Source: Flavisolibacter sp.
GTDB taxonomy: Bacteria; Bacteroidota; Bacteroidia; Chitinophagales; Chitinophagaceae
DNA length: 64,000 nt
NCBI GenBank assembly: GCA_028288675.1
Contig: JAQBNG010000248.1
Coordinates: 20,603 to 84,602 of the forward strand
Direction: 5' to 3'
Each line of letters starts with the position of its first letter. Within the stretch, counting starts at the first letter, position 1. The translations under genes were made by a program, and so were the position numbers. Positions 52,871 to 62,313 of this stretch are shown in pieces. The notes beneath the pieces were generated by a model. The model had not been told where the DNA came from and did no database searches. It saw only the letters and a list, made by a program, of their open reading frames with translations.

Positions 52871-53974
52871 ATGACCCAGGAAGATATATTGAAAGCGTTG
52901 AGTAATGTGCAGGAACCGGATCTTGGAAAAGACCTTGTGACATTGAACATGATAAGAGATATTCAGATTGATGGCAATGCCGTTTCATTCGTCGTTGTGC
53001 TTACCACACCGGCGTGCCCAATGAAAGAGCATATTCAAAACGCCTGCATTAATGCGGTAAAAATATTGGTTAACAAAGAGGCGGACGTAACCGTAAAATT
53101 TACATCAAGCACAACTACCATCCGTGCAGATAAGAACACTGTTTTACCAGGCGTAAAAAATATTATTGCAGTTGTAAGCGGAAAGGGGGGAGTAGGAAAG
53201 AGCACAGTTGCAGCCAACCTTGCTATAGCACTTTCTCAAGGTGGCGCTGATGTTGGATTACTGGATGCGGATATTTATGGCCCAAGTGTTCCAATTATGT
53301 TTGGGGTACGTGGCGAAAGACCAATGATGACGGATGTAGATGGAAAGGCCATGATCATTCCTTTAGATAGATACGGTATAAAATTGCTTAGCATTGGCTT
53401 ACTGGTAGATGAAAAAAATGCGGTGGTTTGGCGCGGCCCTATGGCAAGCAGCGCTATCAGGCAATTTATTACCGAAGTAAAGTGGGGAGAACTGGATTAC
53501 CTGGTTATTGACATGCCGCCTGGTACCGGCGATATTCATTTAACTATGATGCAAACAGCACCGGTGACAGGAGTTGTGGTTGTTACCACTCCACAGGATG
53601 TTGCCTTAGCCGATGCTAAAAAAGGAATTGCGATGTTTAGCCAGGCGCAGATGAATGTGCCAATAATTGGCTTGGTGGAGAACATGAGTTATTTCACACC
53701 AGCCGAATTGCCTGATAGTAAATATTACATATTTGGCAAAGACGGGGGCAAGCGTTTGGCAGATGAATACGACCTTCCTTTTTTAGGACAAATTCCTTTG
53801 GTGCAAAGTATTAGGGAAGGCGGGGATATTGGCGTACCGGTTATGATGAGTGATGATGAAGTTTCTAAGAAAGCTTTTGCAGAATTTGCCGGTGTTGTTG
53901 CCAGGAGTGTTTCAATGCGGAATGCACACATGAAGCCCGAACAAATAACCGAGGTGGTAGAAGAGCAGGTTTAA
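52871..53974 (+). CDS. mrp: Mrp/NBP35-type iron-sulfur carrier P-loop ATPase
   Basis: 367 residues. An N-terminal DUF59/MIP18 domain (EDILKALSNVQEPDLGKDLV) precedes the deviant-Walker ATPase: IIAVVSGKGGVGKSTVAANL, LLDADIYGPSVPIMFG, YLVIDMPPGTGDIHLTMMQ. Proteins of this class (Mrp/ApbC) transfer Fe-S clusters to apo-enzymes. The C-terminal CxxC of some members is not seen here; the only Cys is in TTPACPMKEHI in the DUF59 part. It heads the operon with the genes at 53999, 54717, 55386 and 56182. Confidence 0.95.
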   Translation: MTQEDILKALSNVQEPDLGKDLVTLNMIRDIQIDGNAVSFVVVLTTPACPMKEHIQNACINAVKILVNKEADVTVKFTSSTTTIRADKNTVLPGVKNIIAVVSGKGGVGKSTVAANLAIALSQGGADVGLLDADIYGPSVPIMFGVRGERPMMTDVDGKAMIIPLDRYGIKLLSIGLLVDEKNAVVWRGPMASSAIRQFITEVKWGELDYLVIDMPPGTGDIHLTMMQTAPVTGVVVVTTPQDVALADAKKGIAMFSQAQMNVPIIGLVENMSYFTPAELPDSKYYIFGKDGGKRLADEYDLPFLGQIPLVQSIREGGDIGVPVMMSDDEVSKKAFAEFAGVVARSVSMRNAHMKPEQITEVVEEQV

Positions 53975-53998
53975 TTATTTTTTTAAAATAAAATTTTT

Positions 53999-54700
53999 AT
54001 GAAGTCATTTTCCCTGTTTTTTTTCTGTGTGTTTTTATTTTCAATCAATACAAAAGCACAAAAGCGAAAAATTTATAAGATCAATCCCGGGGAAAAAGTG
54101 ACAGATATTATTACAAGGGACGAAAAATTTGCTTATCCTGATTTTATAAGCGGCAAGGTTTATCTCAGGAACGAAACTTACTACCCGGCGAAGTTGAATT
54201 ATAATTCCTTATTTGGAGAAATGCAGTTTATTGACCCGAAAGGCGATACGCTTTCGTTAGCAGATGAGAATACAATCAAGCTGATAGTGATTAATGCAGA
54301 TACTTTTTATTACAGCAAAGGCTATCTCAAGCAAATTAAAGATTACGGAGCTATAAAGCTGGCGAAGATGCAATTCTTTTCTTTTGTGAACCGCCAAAAG
54401 ATCGGCGGTTTTGGTGAGGTGACTTCGGCTTCAATAGACACTTACAATTCCATTTCCGGCAGTAGTTATTTTAAGGATCTTGTAGCAAAGGAACTGCTTT
54501 CGATTGCTGTAAACACGGTTTTTTATGTGGGTGATAAGTTCAATAATTTTAAAGAACTCAATAAGAAGAACCTGGTAGAATTTTATTCAAAAAACGAAAA
54601 GGAAGTTCAAGCCTATCTCAAACGGAATAAAATTGATTTTTCCAATGAGCAGGAGATTTTAAAAATGTTGACCGATTTTAATTTCGCTTCTACACAATAA
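53999..54700 (+). CDS. Secreted hypothetical protein in the mrp operon
   Basis: 233 residues. Signal peptide (FSLFFFCVFLFSINTKAQK). The first half is beta-rich (FISGKVYLRNETYYPAKLNY, FGEMQFIDPKGDTLSLAD) and the second half helical, with a C-terminal FYSKNEKEVQAYLKRNKIDF. No named family. It starts 24 bases after mrp and ends 16 bases before the FMN-binding gene, so co-transcription is likely. Confidence 0.7.
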   Translation: MKSFSLFFFCVFLFSINTKAQKRKIYKINPGEKVTDIITRDEKFAYPDFISGKVYLRNETYYPAKLNYNSLFGEMQFIDPKGDTLSLADENTIKLIVINADTFYYSKGYLKQIKDYGAIKLAKMQFFSFVNRQKIGGFGEVTSASIDTYNSISGSSYFKDLVAKELLSIAVNTVFYVGDKFNNFKELNKKNLVEFYSKNEKEVQAYLKRNKIDFSNEQEILKMLTDFNFASTQ

Positions 54701-54716
54701 ATTCATCGCATCTCCA

Positions 54717-55355
54717 ATGTATAATTTGCCTTATTACAAAGAAAAAGATCAACGAATTATTTTAGATTTTATTCATCAACACCCTTTTGCTTTTATTTCA
54801 GGTTGTAGTGAAAACGGAAAACCTGTTGCAACGCAAATCCCTGTTTTTATTGAAGAAAGAGGAGGCAAGCTTTATATGACAGGCCATATGATGCGGCAAA
54901 CAGACCACCAAAAAGCCTTCGGGAAAAATTCAAATGTTCTCTGTGTTTTTACTGGTCCTCATGCTTATGTTAGCGCTACCTGGTATCAAGACCCGCACCA
55001 GGCTTCCACATGGAATTATATGTCTGTGCATGTAATAGGCCATCTGCGTTTTTTAGACCTACAAGGATTGATTGATGTATTGAAAAAGACATCGCTTCAT
55101 TTTGAAAAAGGAAATATCGCATCTTCTACATCGTTTGATAATTTAAGCGAAGAATATACTTCCCGCTTAATGAAAGCCATTATTGCTTTTGAAATAGAAG
55201 TGGAAAACATAGATACAGTTTTCAAGCTTAGCCAGAATCGCGACGAAGAGAGTTATCAAAACATTATAGAGAAACTTGATGGCCAGGATGAGGATGCAAA
55301 AGCGATCGCCTCTGAAATGAAAAAAAGAAAAGAGGAACTATTCCTGGCAAAATAA
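54717..55355 (+). CDS. FMN-binding PaiB-like protein
   Basis: 212 residues. The PaiB-type split-barrel fold is clear: N-terminal YNLPYYKEKDQRIILDFIHQ, strand pair FAFISGCSENGKPVATQIPV, LYMTGHMMRQTDHQKAFG, then VLCVFTGPHAYVSATWYQDP and TWNYMSVHVIGHLRFLD. In Bacillus, PaiB acts as a negative regulator, but most homologues are simply predicted FMN-binding proteins. The C-terminal Lys-rich helix (ASEMKKRKEELFLAK) is family-typical. It is 30 bases upstream of the SDR gene. Confidence 0.9.
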   Translation: MYNLPYYKEKDQRIILDFIHQHPFAFISGCSENGKPVATQIPVFIEERGGKLYMTGHMMRQTDHQKAFGKNSNVLCVFTGPHAYVSATWYQDPHQASTWNYMSVHVIGHLRFLDLQGLIDVLKKTSLHFEKGNIASSTSFDNLSEEYTSRLMKAIIAFEIEVENIDTVFKLSQNRDEESYQNIIEKLDGQDEDAKAIASEMKKRKEELFLAK

Positions 55356-55385
55356 ATTGTAGCTAACAAGTCCAAGGTTTTCATT

Positions 55386-56171
55386 ATGAATTTATCACTC
55401 AACGGAAAGAATGCCATTATTTGCGGAAGCAGCCAGGGAATAGGATCAGCCATTGCAAATGAACTAGCACTGCTTGGTGCTAATTGCATTTTGTTGGCAA
55501 GAAATGAAGGAAACTTAAGAACAGTGTTTTCAAGTTTAGATACTTCATTGAAACAAACTCATTCTTTCCATTCTATTGACTTTACTGATCATGTCGCAAC
55601 AAAAAATTTATTGGGAAACATAACCTCGCAACACCCGATTCATATCTTAATTAACAACTCCGGCGGGCCCCCGTCAGGGCCAATCGCAGACGCGGTAGAA
55701 GATCAGTTCATTGCAGCTTTTAACCAGCATTTAATCATCAATCATATGCTTACAAAAGCAGTGATTGAAGGAATGAAAAGCGAACAGTATGGACGCATCA
55801 TCAATATCATTTCAACATCGGTAAAAGTTCCTTTAAAAAATTTAGGAGTATCCAATACTATTCGCGGTGCTGTTGCTTCCTGGGCAAAAACAATGTCGAA
55901 TGAATTGGGAGAGTTTGGAATAACCGTAAATAATATTCTTCCGGGCTTTACCCGTACCGACCGGCTTTATTCGCTCATAAAAACAACGGCAGCTTCCACC
56001 AATAGATCTGAAGCAGAAGTAGAGCGACAAATGGTATCGGAAGTTCCGGCAAAACGTTTTGGAGAGGCTTCGGAAGTTGCAGCGGTTGCCGCATTTCTTG
56101 CTACACCTGCTGCTGCCTATGTAAACGGTACAAGCATACGTGTGGATGGAGGAAGAACCGGGTCAATTTAA
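55386..56171 (+). CDS. Divergent SDR oxidoreductase, catalytic Tyr apparently absent
   Basis: 261 residues. NAD(P)-binding GSSQGIGSAIANELALLGA, NNSGGPPSG and C-terminal VNNILPGFTRTDRL are SDR marks. In place of the usual Ser-(13)-Tyr-xxx-Lys, the sequence reads INIISTSVKVPLKNLGVSNT then IRGAVASWAKTMSNE, with no Tyr at the expected position. This matches a divergent group of SDRs that lacks the full tetrad, so activity cannot be taken for granted. It ends 10 bases before the kynureninase start. Confidence 0.88.
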   Translation: MNLSLNGKNAIICGSSQGIGSAIANELALLGANCILLARNEGNLRTVFSSLDTSLKQTHSFHSIDFTDHVATKNLLGNITSQHPIHILINNSGGPPSGPIADAVEDQFIAAFNQHLIINHMLTKAVIEGMKSEQYGRIINIISTSVKVPLKNLGVSNTIRGAVASWAKTMSNELGEFGITVNNILPGFTRTDRLYSLIKTTAASTNRSEAEVERQMVSEVPAKRFGEASEVAAVAAFLATPAAAYVNGTSIRVDGGRTGSI

Positions 56172-56181
56172 TTACCAATCT

Positions 56182-57465
56182 ATGCAATTTGAAAATAGTC
56201 TTGGTCATGCAAAAAGTTTAGATGAAGATGATATTTTAAAAAACTTTCGGGCCGGGTTCATCTTACCGCAGCATCAAAAGGAAGACGCCATTTATTTTTT
56301 AGGTAACTCTTTGGGCTTACAACCAAAACGCACTGAACAATACATCCAAGAAGTGTTACATCAATGGGGTGCCTTTGGTGTAGAAGGATTTTTTAAGGGT
56401 GACCAACCATGGATGAATTTGCACCAGCAACTTACATCAACCTTGTCGGAGATTGTTGGAGCCAGGCCCCATGAAGTTGTAGTGATGAACCAGCTTACCG
56501 TAAACCTGCACCTTATGCTGGTAAGCTTTTATCAGCCGCAGGGTAAGCGTAATAAAATTTTATGTGAAGCCAAAGCTTTCCCGAGCGATCAATATATGCT
56601 GCAAACGCATGTGCGGCAAAGAGGGTTTGATGTTGATAAAACAATTATTGAGGTAGGGCCACGCATTGGCGAAACACTGATTAGAGAAGAAGATATTCTA
56701 ACTGCAATTGAGCAGCATAAAGATGAATTGGCGTTAATATTTTGGGGCGGCCTAAATTATTATACCGGCCAGTTGTTTAACATGCAAGCTATTACTGCTG
56801 CAGCACATGACTGTGGTGCAAAGGTGGGTTTCGACCTGGCGCATGCTGCAGGAAATATTGCCTTGAACCTGCATGACTGGAATGTAGACTTTGCCTGTTG
56901 GTGCAGCTATAAATATTTAAACTCAGGTCCTGGTGCTGTGGCTGGCGTTTACATTCATGAGCGATACCATAATGACAGTTCTTTAAATCGTTTTGCCGGT
57001 TGGTGGGGTAGTAAAAAGGAAACACAGTTCTTGATGCAAAAAGATTTTGTGCCTGAACCGTCTGCCGAAGGCTGGCAACTTAGTACACCTTCGCCTGTTT
57101 TGTATGCCGCACATAAAGCATCTTTAACCATTTTTGAAGAAGCCGGTGTACAAAATATTTTTAATAAAAATGTGCTACTAAATAACTACCTGCATTTTCT
57201 TTTACAAGAGGTGATCAAACAAACTCCTTCTGAACACATGCGAGTATTAACGCCTGGTAAAGCGGGTGAGAAAGGTTGCCAGGTTTCAATGCTTGTAAAA
57301 AACGGCAAACAAATTTTTGATGAACTTTCTGCGAATGGCGTGTTTGCTGATTGGCGTGAACCTGACGTGATACGTGTTGCACCAGTTGGCTTGTACAATA
57401 CATTTGAAGAGGTATGGAAGTTTTCACAAATCTTAAAAAGAGCAATCAATAAATTTTCTAAATAA
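56182..57465 (+). CDS. kynU: Kynureninase
   Basis: 427 residues from the ATG at 56182 (MQFENSLGHAKSLDEDDIL). PLP enzyme of the tryptophan-kynurenine route, cleaving kynurenine or 3-hydroxykynurenine to anthranilates plus alanine. Conserved YFLGNSLGLQPKRTEQYIQ at the N-terminus, VVMNQLTVNLHLMLVSFY, GFDLAHAAGNIALNLHDWNV, and the PLP Lys in FACWCSYKYLNSGPGAVAGV. The C-terminal CQVSMLVK and DWREPDVIRVAPVGLYNTFEE are family-typical. No kmo or haaO gene follows in the window. Confidence 0.96.
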   Translation: MQFENSLGHAKSLDEDDILKNFRAGFILPQHQKEDAIYFLGNSLGLQPKRTEQYIQEVLHQWGAFGVEGFFKGDQPWMNLHQQLTSTLSEIVGARPHEVVVMNQLTVNLHLMLVSFYQPQGKRNKILCEAKAFPSDQYMLQTHVRQRGFDVDKTIIEVGPRIGETLIREEDILTAIEQHKDELALIFWGGLNYYTGQLFNMQAITAAAHDCGAKVGFDLAHAAGNIALNLHDWNVDFACWCSYKYLNSGPGAVAGVYIHERYHNDSSLNRFAGWWGSKKETQFLMQKDFVPEPSAEGWQLSTPSPVLYAAHKASLTIFEEAGVQNIFNKNVLLNNYLHFLLQEVIKQTPSEHMRVLTPGKAGEKGCQVSMLVKNGKQIFDELSANGVFADWREPDVIRVAPVGLYNTFEEVWKFSQILKRAINKFSK

Positions 57466-57475
57466 TAAGTAAGGG

Positions 57476-57825
57476 TTATTTTTTACGGATTCTGAACTTA
57501 TGTTTCTTAAATACGCAAAAATTGTTCTGGATTTCATCTGCAAAATTTTCGATTATGTAATTCATTATTTCTCTTTTTTCCTGCCCATTCATTTCTTCAA
57601 GGCGAAGCAGCAAAACACCTTCATGTTTCAGCCCTGAATTGTATACCAATTCTCCAAAGTCTTTATCCATTGTAATTACATTCTTTTATCGGACAGAGCA
57701 ATTTGTAAGATTGAAAGATCATTCATTGCCGGGTTAATATCAAGTATGGATTTTACATCATGCCCTTTCAACTGCAACATTTCTTCTACTTTTTTACCTA
57801 CACCAGCATCTATAAGAAATTTCAT
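57476..57825 (-). pseudogene. DUF5615 PIN-like toxin-type gene with one-base frameshift
   Basis: From ATG at 57825 the frame reads MKFLIDAGVGKKVEEMLQLK, then GHDVKSILDINPAMNDLSIL and LSDKRM before a stop near 57677. Restoring one missing base at the GAAT-GTAATT near 57682 gives ...SDKR-(I)VITMDKDFGELVYNSG and the remaining LKHEGVLLLRLEEMNGQEKR to the stop at 57476. Together they give about 116 residues with the DUF5615/PIN-like Asp residues of LIDAG and DKDFGEL. The 64-codon frame that stays open in the second half is the C-terminal piece only. It overlaps the DUF433 gene by four bases. Confidence 0.85.
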
Positions 57826-58079
57826 TTTTCGCCAAGATTTACTGAATAAACCCGTTCTTCTTTTACTAACTCATTTGCATAGAGCAATACAGCTTTTATA
57901 TCGTCGGATTCTAATACCGGGTAATCTTCAAGTAAGTCTTTCTCCGAAACGCCACCTGCCAACGCTCCCAAAATTTGTTCTACAGTTATCCTCATGCCTC
58001 TTATAACTGGTTTCCCTACCATGATTTTTGGATCAATGGTAATTCGCTGTAAAAGTTCCTCTTTGTTTACATTTGGCAT
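57822..58079 (-). CDS. DUF433 family antitoxin-type protein
   Basis: 85 residues from ATG at 58079 (MPNVNKEELLQRI); an ATG three codons earlier (58088) is equally possible. The DUF433 pattern is clear: ITIDPKIMVGKPVIRGMRIT, VEQILGALAGGVSEKDLLED and YPVLESDDIKAVLLYANELV. These proteins pair with DUF5615 nuclease-like partners as a toxin-antitoxin-like module and are thought to bind DNA through a winged helix. Its partner here carries a frameshift. The start faces that of pyrF, only 29 bases away. Confidence 0.85.
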   Translation of the reverse strand: MPNVNKEELLQRITIDPKIMVGKPVIRGMRITVEQILGALAGGVSEKDLLEDYPVLESDDIKAVLLYANELVKEERVYSVNLGEK

Positions 58080-58108
58080 CTTACACATTTTTATAAAAAT
58101 ACAATTTA

Positions 58109-58960
58109 ATGACGCGACAGGAATTAGTCTCACAAATCTTCGCAAAGCAAACCTATCTCCTTGTTGGGTTAGACACTGACAGTACAAAACTTCCCCTTCA
58201 TTTACAGGGCCATCCAGATGCTATTTTTGAATTCAATAAAGCTATTATTGATGCGACACTGGAGCATTGCGTTGGCTATAAAATTAATACCGCGTTTTAC
58301 GAAGCCGAAGGGTTGAAAGGGTGGGAAGCGATGGAGAAAACTGTTAACTATATTCCATCAACCCATTTTAAAATTGCCGATGCCAAGCGTGGGGATATCG
58401 GCAATACGTCAGCACAATACGCTAAAGCTTTTTTTGAAACATTATGCTTTGATGCCATTACCGTAGCACCATATATGGGTGAGGACAGCATCAAACCTTT
58501 TTTGGAATACAAGGATAAATGGACTATCGTTCTTGGTCTTACTTCCAATGCCGGGTCAAAAGATTTTGAACTGCAAAAAATGGTAACGACAACAGAGGTT
58601 TTGGTTGAAGGCATTCATACTACAGTGCAGCAAACAGGTTATTTGTACGAAACTGTTTTGGCAACAGCTTCTGACTGGGGAACCGACGAAAACCTGATGT
58701 TTGTTGTTGGCGCCACCAATGCAGATCAGGTTACTAACATTCGCCGGTTAACCCCCAACCATTTCTATTTGGTACCTGGTATTGGTGTACAAGGTGGAAG
58801 CCTTTCTGCCATTTCTGAAAAAGCGTTGATTGCCGATTGCGGTTTATTAGTGAACGCCAGCAGGGCTATAATTTATGCTTCGGAAGGAGAAGACTTTGCA
58901 GAAGCAGCCGGCCTGATAGCACTGGAATATGCACAGGAGATGAAGCTTTATTTAAAATGA
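58109..58960 (+). CDS. pyrF: Orotidine 5'-phosphate decarboxylase (long, PyrF type 2)
   Basis: 283 residues. Last step of UMP synthesis. The catalytic Lys block is ADAKRGDIGNTSAQYAKAFF, and the early LLVGLDTDSTKLPLHL gives the first strand with its Asp. The C-terminal HFYLVPGIGVQGGSL holds the phosphate-binding loop. Length agrees with the 270-280 residue type 2 enzymes of Bacteroidota. Divergent from the DUF433 gene with very little room for two promoters. Confidence 0.96.
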   Translation: MTRQELVSQIFAKQTYLLVGLDTDSTKLPLHLQGHPDAIFEFNKAIIDATLEHCVGYKINTAFYEAEGLKGWEAMEKTVNYIPSTHFKIADAKRGDIGNTSAQYAKAFFETLCFDAITVAPYMGEDSIKPFLEYKDKWTIVLGLTSNAGSKDFELQKMVTTTEVLVEGIHTTVQQTGYLYETVLATASDWGTDENLMFVVGATNADQVTNIRRLTPNHFYLVPGIGVQGGSLSAISEKALIADCGLLVNASRAIIYASEGEDFAEAAGLIALEYAQEMKLYLK

Positions 58961-59183
58961 TAGTCGCTGCTACTTCTTTAAAAGAGCGGTATCGATTTAA
59001 ACTTACAATTAATTCACTCAATAGATTTCATTAAGTACAACAGTGCCCTTCGTTCCCCAGGAGAAACTGTGCAACGACAGCTTCATAACAGCACTTCAGC
59101 TAAGTACATAATTTTAAAATTTATTAACTGCGCCAATTCTATATTTATCCATCCGCGTAAACATTTCAAAACTTATTTCAACA

Positions 59184-61676
59184 ATGCAACGATTATTCTT
59201 ACTTGTAGGTTTAGTTCTAAACGTATTTATTACACATGCACAGGAGCCCGTAACAAAAGCTAATTATGCAGCTGCTGCACGTTTCTCCCCAAAGAAAATG
59301 GAGAAGATGCTTTTCAGCACTTCGGTTGATCCCCACTGGTTAAAAAAGGGTGACAGGTTTTGGTATTCATACGAAACTACCAATGGCAAAAATTGGTACC
59401 TGGTAGATGCAGGCAAGAGCATAAAACGAAAACTTTTTGATAACGAAAAGATGGCAGCGCAGTTGTCGCTTATTGTCAAAGATCCGGTAGATGCGCAACA
59501 CCTGAACATTGATAGCGTTCGCTTTGTAAAGGACGAAGAATGGATTCAGTTTGAAGTAAAAAGTACAGAAGAAATAGAGAAGAAAGACACTACAGTAAAA
59601 AAGGGAACGGCACCTGTAAAAGAAAAAAAGGTTTATTATTTTGAATACAATCTTACTACTGCACAGCTGGTTGAGCTTTCAAATTTTAAAAAACCAAAGC
59701 GCAATCCACGCTGGGCGTCTGTTTCGCCAGATGGCCAAATGATCGTATTTGGTCGTAATTATAATTTATCATGGATGGACAAGGCCAATTACGAAAAGGC
59801 TTTAAAAAACGAAGAGGATAGTACGATTGTAGAAAATAAATTAACCACTGACGGAATTGAGTACTACAGCTATTATAACGAAGGTGGAGAAACTAATGTT
59901 GATAAAGAAAAAAATAAAGCCAAACGCAAGCCTGCTGTTATTTACTGGAGCCCCGATTCAAAACACTTTACGATGGTGCGAACCGATTCCCGCAAAGTGA
60001 AAGACTTGTGGGTAATAAACAACAGTGCAGAACCGCGGCCTACGCTTGAAACCTATAAGTACTGGATGCCGGGAGAAAAGGAAGCACCGGTTGCTGCTGT
60101 TTTATTATTTGATGCCGCAACAAAAACGTACAAGCCATTAGAAATAAAACAGTTTAAAGACCAGGAGATCTCTATTCAGTCGGCAGTACAATTACAAAGC
60201 ACCCGCGATGATGACTACCGTCCGTTACGTTGGTTGGGTACCGGGGATAAATTTTATTTTAACCGTACAAGCCGCGATCTGAAACGAATTGATCTGTGTA
60301 CGGTTGATATTATTACCGGTGCGGTAACGCCGTTAATTGCTGAACGTTCTAATACCTATGTGGAAACAAGGCGTCCTGGTTTGGTGAACAATGGCGCTGA
60401 GCTAATTCACTGGAGTGAAAGAGATGGCTGGGGACATTTTTATTTGTACGACGGTACTGGCAAGATTAAAAACCAGATTACCTCCGGCTCGTACCATGTT
60501 GAGGACATTGCAGGGATAGATGAGAAAGCCCGGGTATTATACTTCCGCGCCAATGGTAAGGAACAAACCGAAGACCCTTACTTTGAACATTTGTACCGTA
60601 TAAATTTTGATGGAACAGGATTGCAATTATTAAATCCAGGCGACTTCGATCACACATCAAGCTTGAATGATAACAAAGCTTTTTTTGTCAATAATTTTTC
60701 AAGGGTCAATACGGTACCGAAAACGGTTTTGTATGCCAGCGATGGAAGAAAGGTGATGGACCTGGAAACGGCTGATTTCTCTTCATTGATGGCAGCGGGC
60801 TATAAGTTTCCACAGCCTTTTAAAGTGAAGGCCGATGACGGTGTTACTGATTTATATGGTGTGATGTACAAGCCATTCAACTTTGATTCTACAAAAAAAT
60901 ATCCCCTGATAGAGTATGTGTATCCCGGCCCTCAAACGGAGGCGGTAAATACTTCATTCAGCCGCAGTCTTGACAGGGTTGACAGGTTAGCGCAGGTTGG
61001 TTTTATCGTGGTAACAGTAGGCAACCGTGGCGGCAACCCGGCACGCAGTAAGTGGTATCACAACTACGGCTATGGTAATCTCCGCGACTATGGACTCGCT
61101 GATAAAAAAACAGCTGCGGAACAATTGGCCGACCGTTATAATTTTATTGATGTTGAAAGGGTAGGCATTTTCGGCCATTCTGGTGGCGGGTTTATGAGTA
61201 CCGCGGCTATGCTGGTATATCCGGAATTTTTTAAAGTGGCGGTGTCCAGTTCCGGCAATCATGATAATGCTATTTACAACCGCTGGTGGAGCGAAAAGCA
61301 TAATGGTGTAAAAGAATCCATCGGTGAAAAAGGCGATACCTCGTTCGTGTATAGTATTGAAAAAAATCCTGACCTGGCTAAAAACTTAAAGGGCCGTTTA
61401 ATGCTGACAACCGGTGACATTGACAACAACGTACATCCTGCCAATACTATCCGTATGGCCAATGCATTGATAAAAGCCAACAAGCGGTTCGACTTTGTGA
61501 TGTTGCCCGGGCAGCGCCACGGTTATACAGATATGACAGAGTACTTTTTCTGGCGCATGGCCGATTACTTCAGCGAGTATTTACTTGGCGACAGGGACAG
61601 GCCGGTGGATATTGGTGAAATGAACAGGGAGATAGAACAAGGCGGAAACAAACGAAGAACCGCCGTACCTGAGTAA
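59184..61676 (+). CDS. Prolyl oligopeptidase family S9 peptidase (dipeptidyl-peptidase IV-like)
   Basis: 830 residues with a signal peptide (MQRLFLLVGLVLNVFITHA). A beta-propeller covers roughly residues 60-560 and an alpha/beta hydrolase domain follows. The Ser nucleophile is in GIFGHSGGGFMSTAAM, Asp in LTTGDIDNNVHPANT and His in PGQRHGYTDM, in the normal order. A DPP-IV-type Glu pair in the propeller is possible near AEQLADRYNFID-linked region, but I could not confirm it. Bacteroidota use such enzymes to release dipeptides in the periplasm. Terminator at 61700-61727. Confidence 0.92.
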   Translation: MQRLFLLVGLVLNVFITHAQEPVTKANYAAAARFSPKKMEKMLFSTSVDPHWLKKGDRFWYSYETTNGKNWYLVDAGKSIKRKLFDNEKMAAQLSLIVKDPVDAQHLNIDSVRFVKDEEWIQFEVKSTEEIEKKDTTVKKGTAPVKEKKVYYFEYNLTTAQLVELSNFKKPKRNPRWASVSPDGQMIVFGRNYNLSWMDKANYEKALKNEEDSTIVENKLTTDGIEYYSYYNEGGETNVDKEKNKAKRKPAVIYWSPDSKHFTMVRTDSRKVKDLWVINNSAEPRPTLETYKYWMPGEKEAPVAAVLLFDAATKTYKPLEIKQFKDQEISIQSAVQLQSTRDDDYRPLRWLGTGDKFYFNRTSRDLKRIDLCTVDIITGAVTPLIAERSNTYVETRRPGLVNNGAELIHWSERDGWGHFYLYDGTGKIKNQITSGSYHVEDIAGIDEKARVLYFRANGKEQTEDPYFEHLYRINFDGTGLQLLNPGDFDHTSSLNDNKAFFVNNFSRVNTVPKTVLYASDGRKVMDLETADFSSLMAAGYKFPQPFKVKADDGVTDLYGVMYKPFNFDSTKKYPLIEYVYPGPQTEAVNTSFSRSLDRVDRLAQVGFIVVTVGNRGGNPARSKWYHNYGYGNLRDYGLADKKTAAEQLADRYNFIDVERVGIFGHSGGGFMSTAAMLVYPEFFKVAVSSSGNHDNAIYNRWWSEKHNGVKESIGEKGDTSFVYSIEKNPDLAKNLKGRLMLTTGDIDNNVHPANTIRMANALIKANKRFDFVMLPGQRHGYTDMTEYFFWRMADYFSEYLLGDRDRPVDIGEMNREIEQGGNKRRTAVPE

Positions 61677-61699
61677 GAAGTAAATTTCGTAAAGAGTAG

Positions 61700-61727
61700 A
61701 CAGGCCGGACAATATTGTCCGGCCTGT
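61700..61727 (+). terminator. Rho-independent terminator
   Basis: Palindrome with 12-base arms (ACAGGCCGGACA, 61700-61711, complement 61716-61727) and a TTGTTTTT tail. Confidence 0.9.
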
Positions 61728-61812
61728 TTGTTTTTGGATAGCCCCATTTTCTTCAACAATTTTTTAACGGGAAGGCTTACAATATTTGGCGGCAGCTTAA
61801 GTTATTACACCA

Positions 61813-62313
61813 ATGAAAGCCTTGAATATGATATCTTTTTCCCTTTTATTGGCTATTGCGTTTGCGTGTACGAAAAGTACAGACAGCACAGAACCCGTTA
61901 TTGACAATTCCACTTCAACTGTCAATAAAACATTGATGCTTCAACTGGTTAACGATGCCCGCAAAAAAGGTTGCCAGTGTGGCGATACCTGGTACCCGTC
62001 TGCACCGGCTCTTACGTGGGATGTGCTTTTGGAAAAAGCTGCCTTAAATCATAGCAAGGATATGTACAGCAATAATTATTTTAGTCATACCTCACAGGAT
62101 GGAACCGGTGCCGGGGTTCGTATTGATGTTGCCGGTTATAAATGGAAAACCTACGGTGAAAATATTGCGATGGGTTATAACACTGAACAGGCGGTAGTAG
62201 AAGGGTGGTTAAAAAGCCCTGGCCATTGCCAAAACATTATGAAGGCATCCTTTAAAGAAATGGGTGTAGCCAAAGTTGGCAATTACTGGACACAGGATTT
62301 TGGCGCAAAATGA
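61813..62313 (+). CDS. CAP-domain (SCP-like) lipoprotein
   Basis: 166 residues. Lipobox Cys at residue 19 (LLAIAFACTKSTD) followed by a Ser/Thr linker. The CAP domain runs from about residue 40: LQLVNDARKKGCQCGDTWYP, then LEKAALNHSKDMYSNNYFSH (metal His), and the signature YGENIAMGYNTEQAVVEGWL with the KSPGHCQNIM and WTQDFGA end. Bacterial CAP proteins are extracytoplasmic with no agreed activity. Two Cys (CQC) look like an extra disulphide or metal site. Confidence 0.92.
   Translation: MKALNMISFSLLLAIAFACTKSTDSTEPVIDNSTSTVNKTLMLQLVNDARKKGCQCGDTWYPSAPALTWDVLLEKAALNHSKDMYSNNYFSHTSQDGTGAGVRIDVAGYKWKTYGENIAMGYNTEQAVVEGWLKSPGHCQNIMKASFKEMGVAKVGNYWTQDFGAK

Noticed and set aside
52783..52950. Longer N-terminus for the CarboxypepD_reg-like protein
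   Set aside because: It overlaps the divergent mrp promoter and start and would put the signal peptide 57 residues inside.
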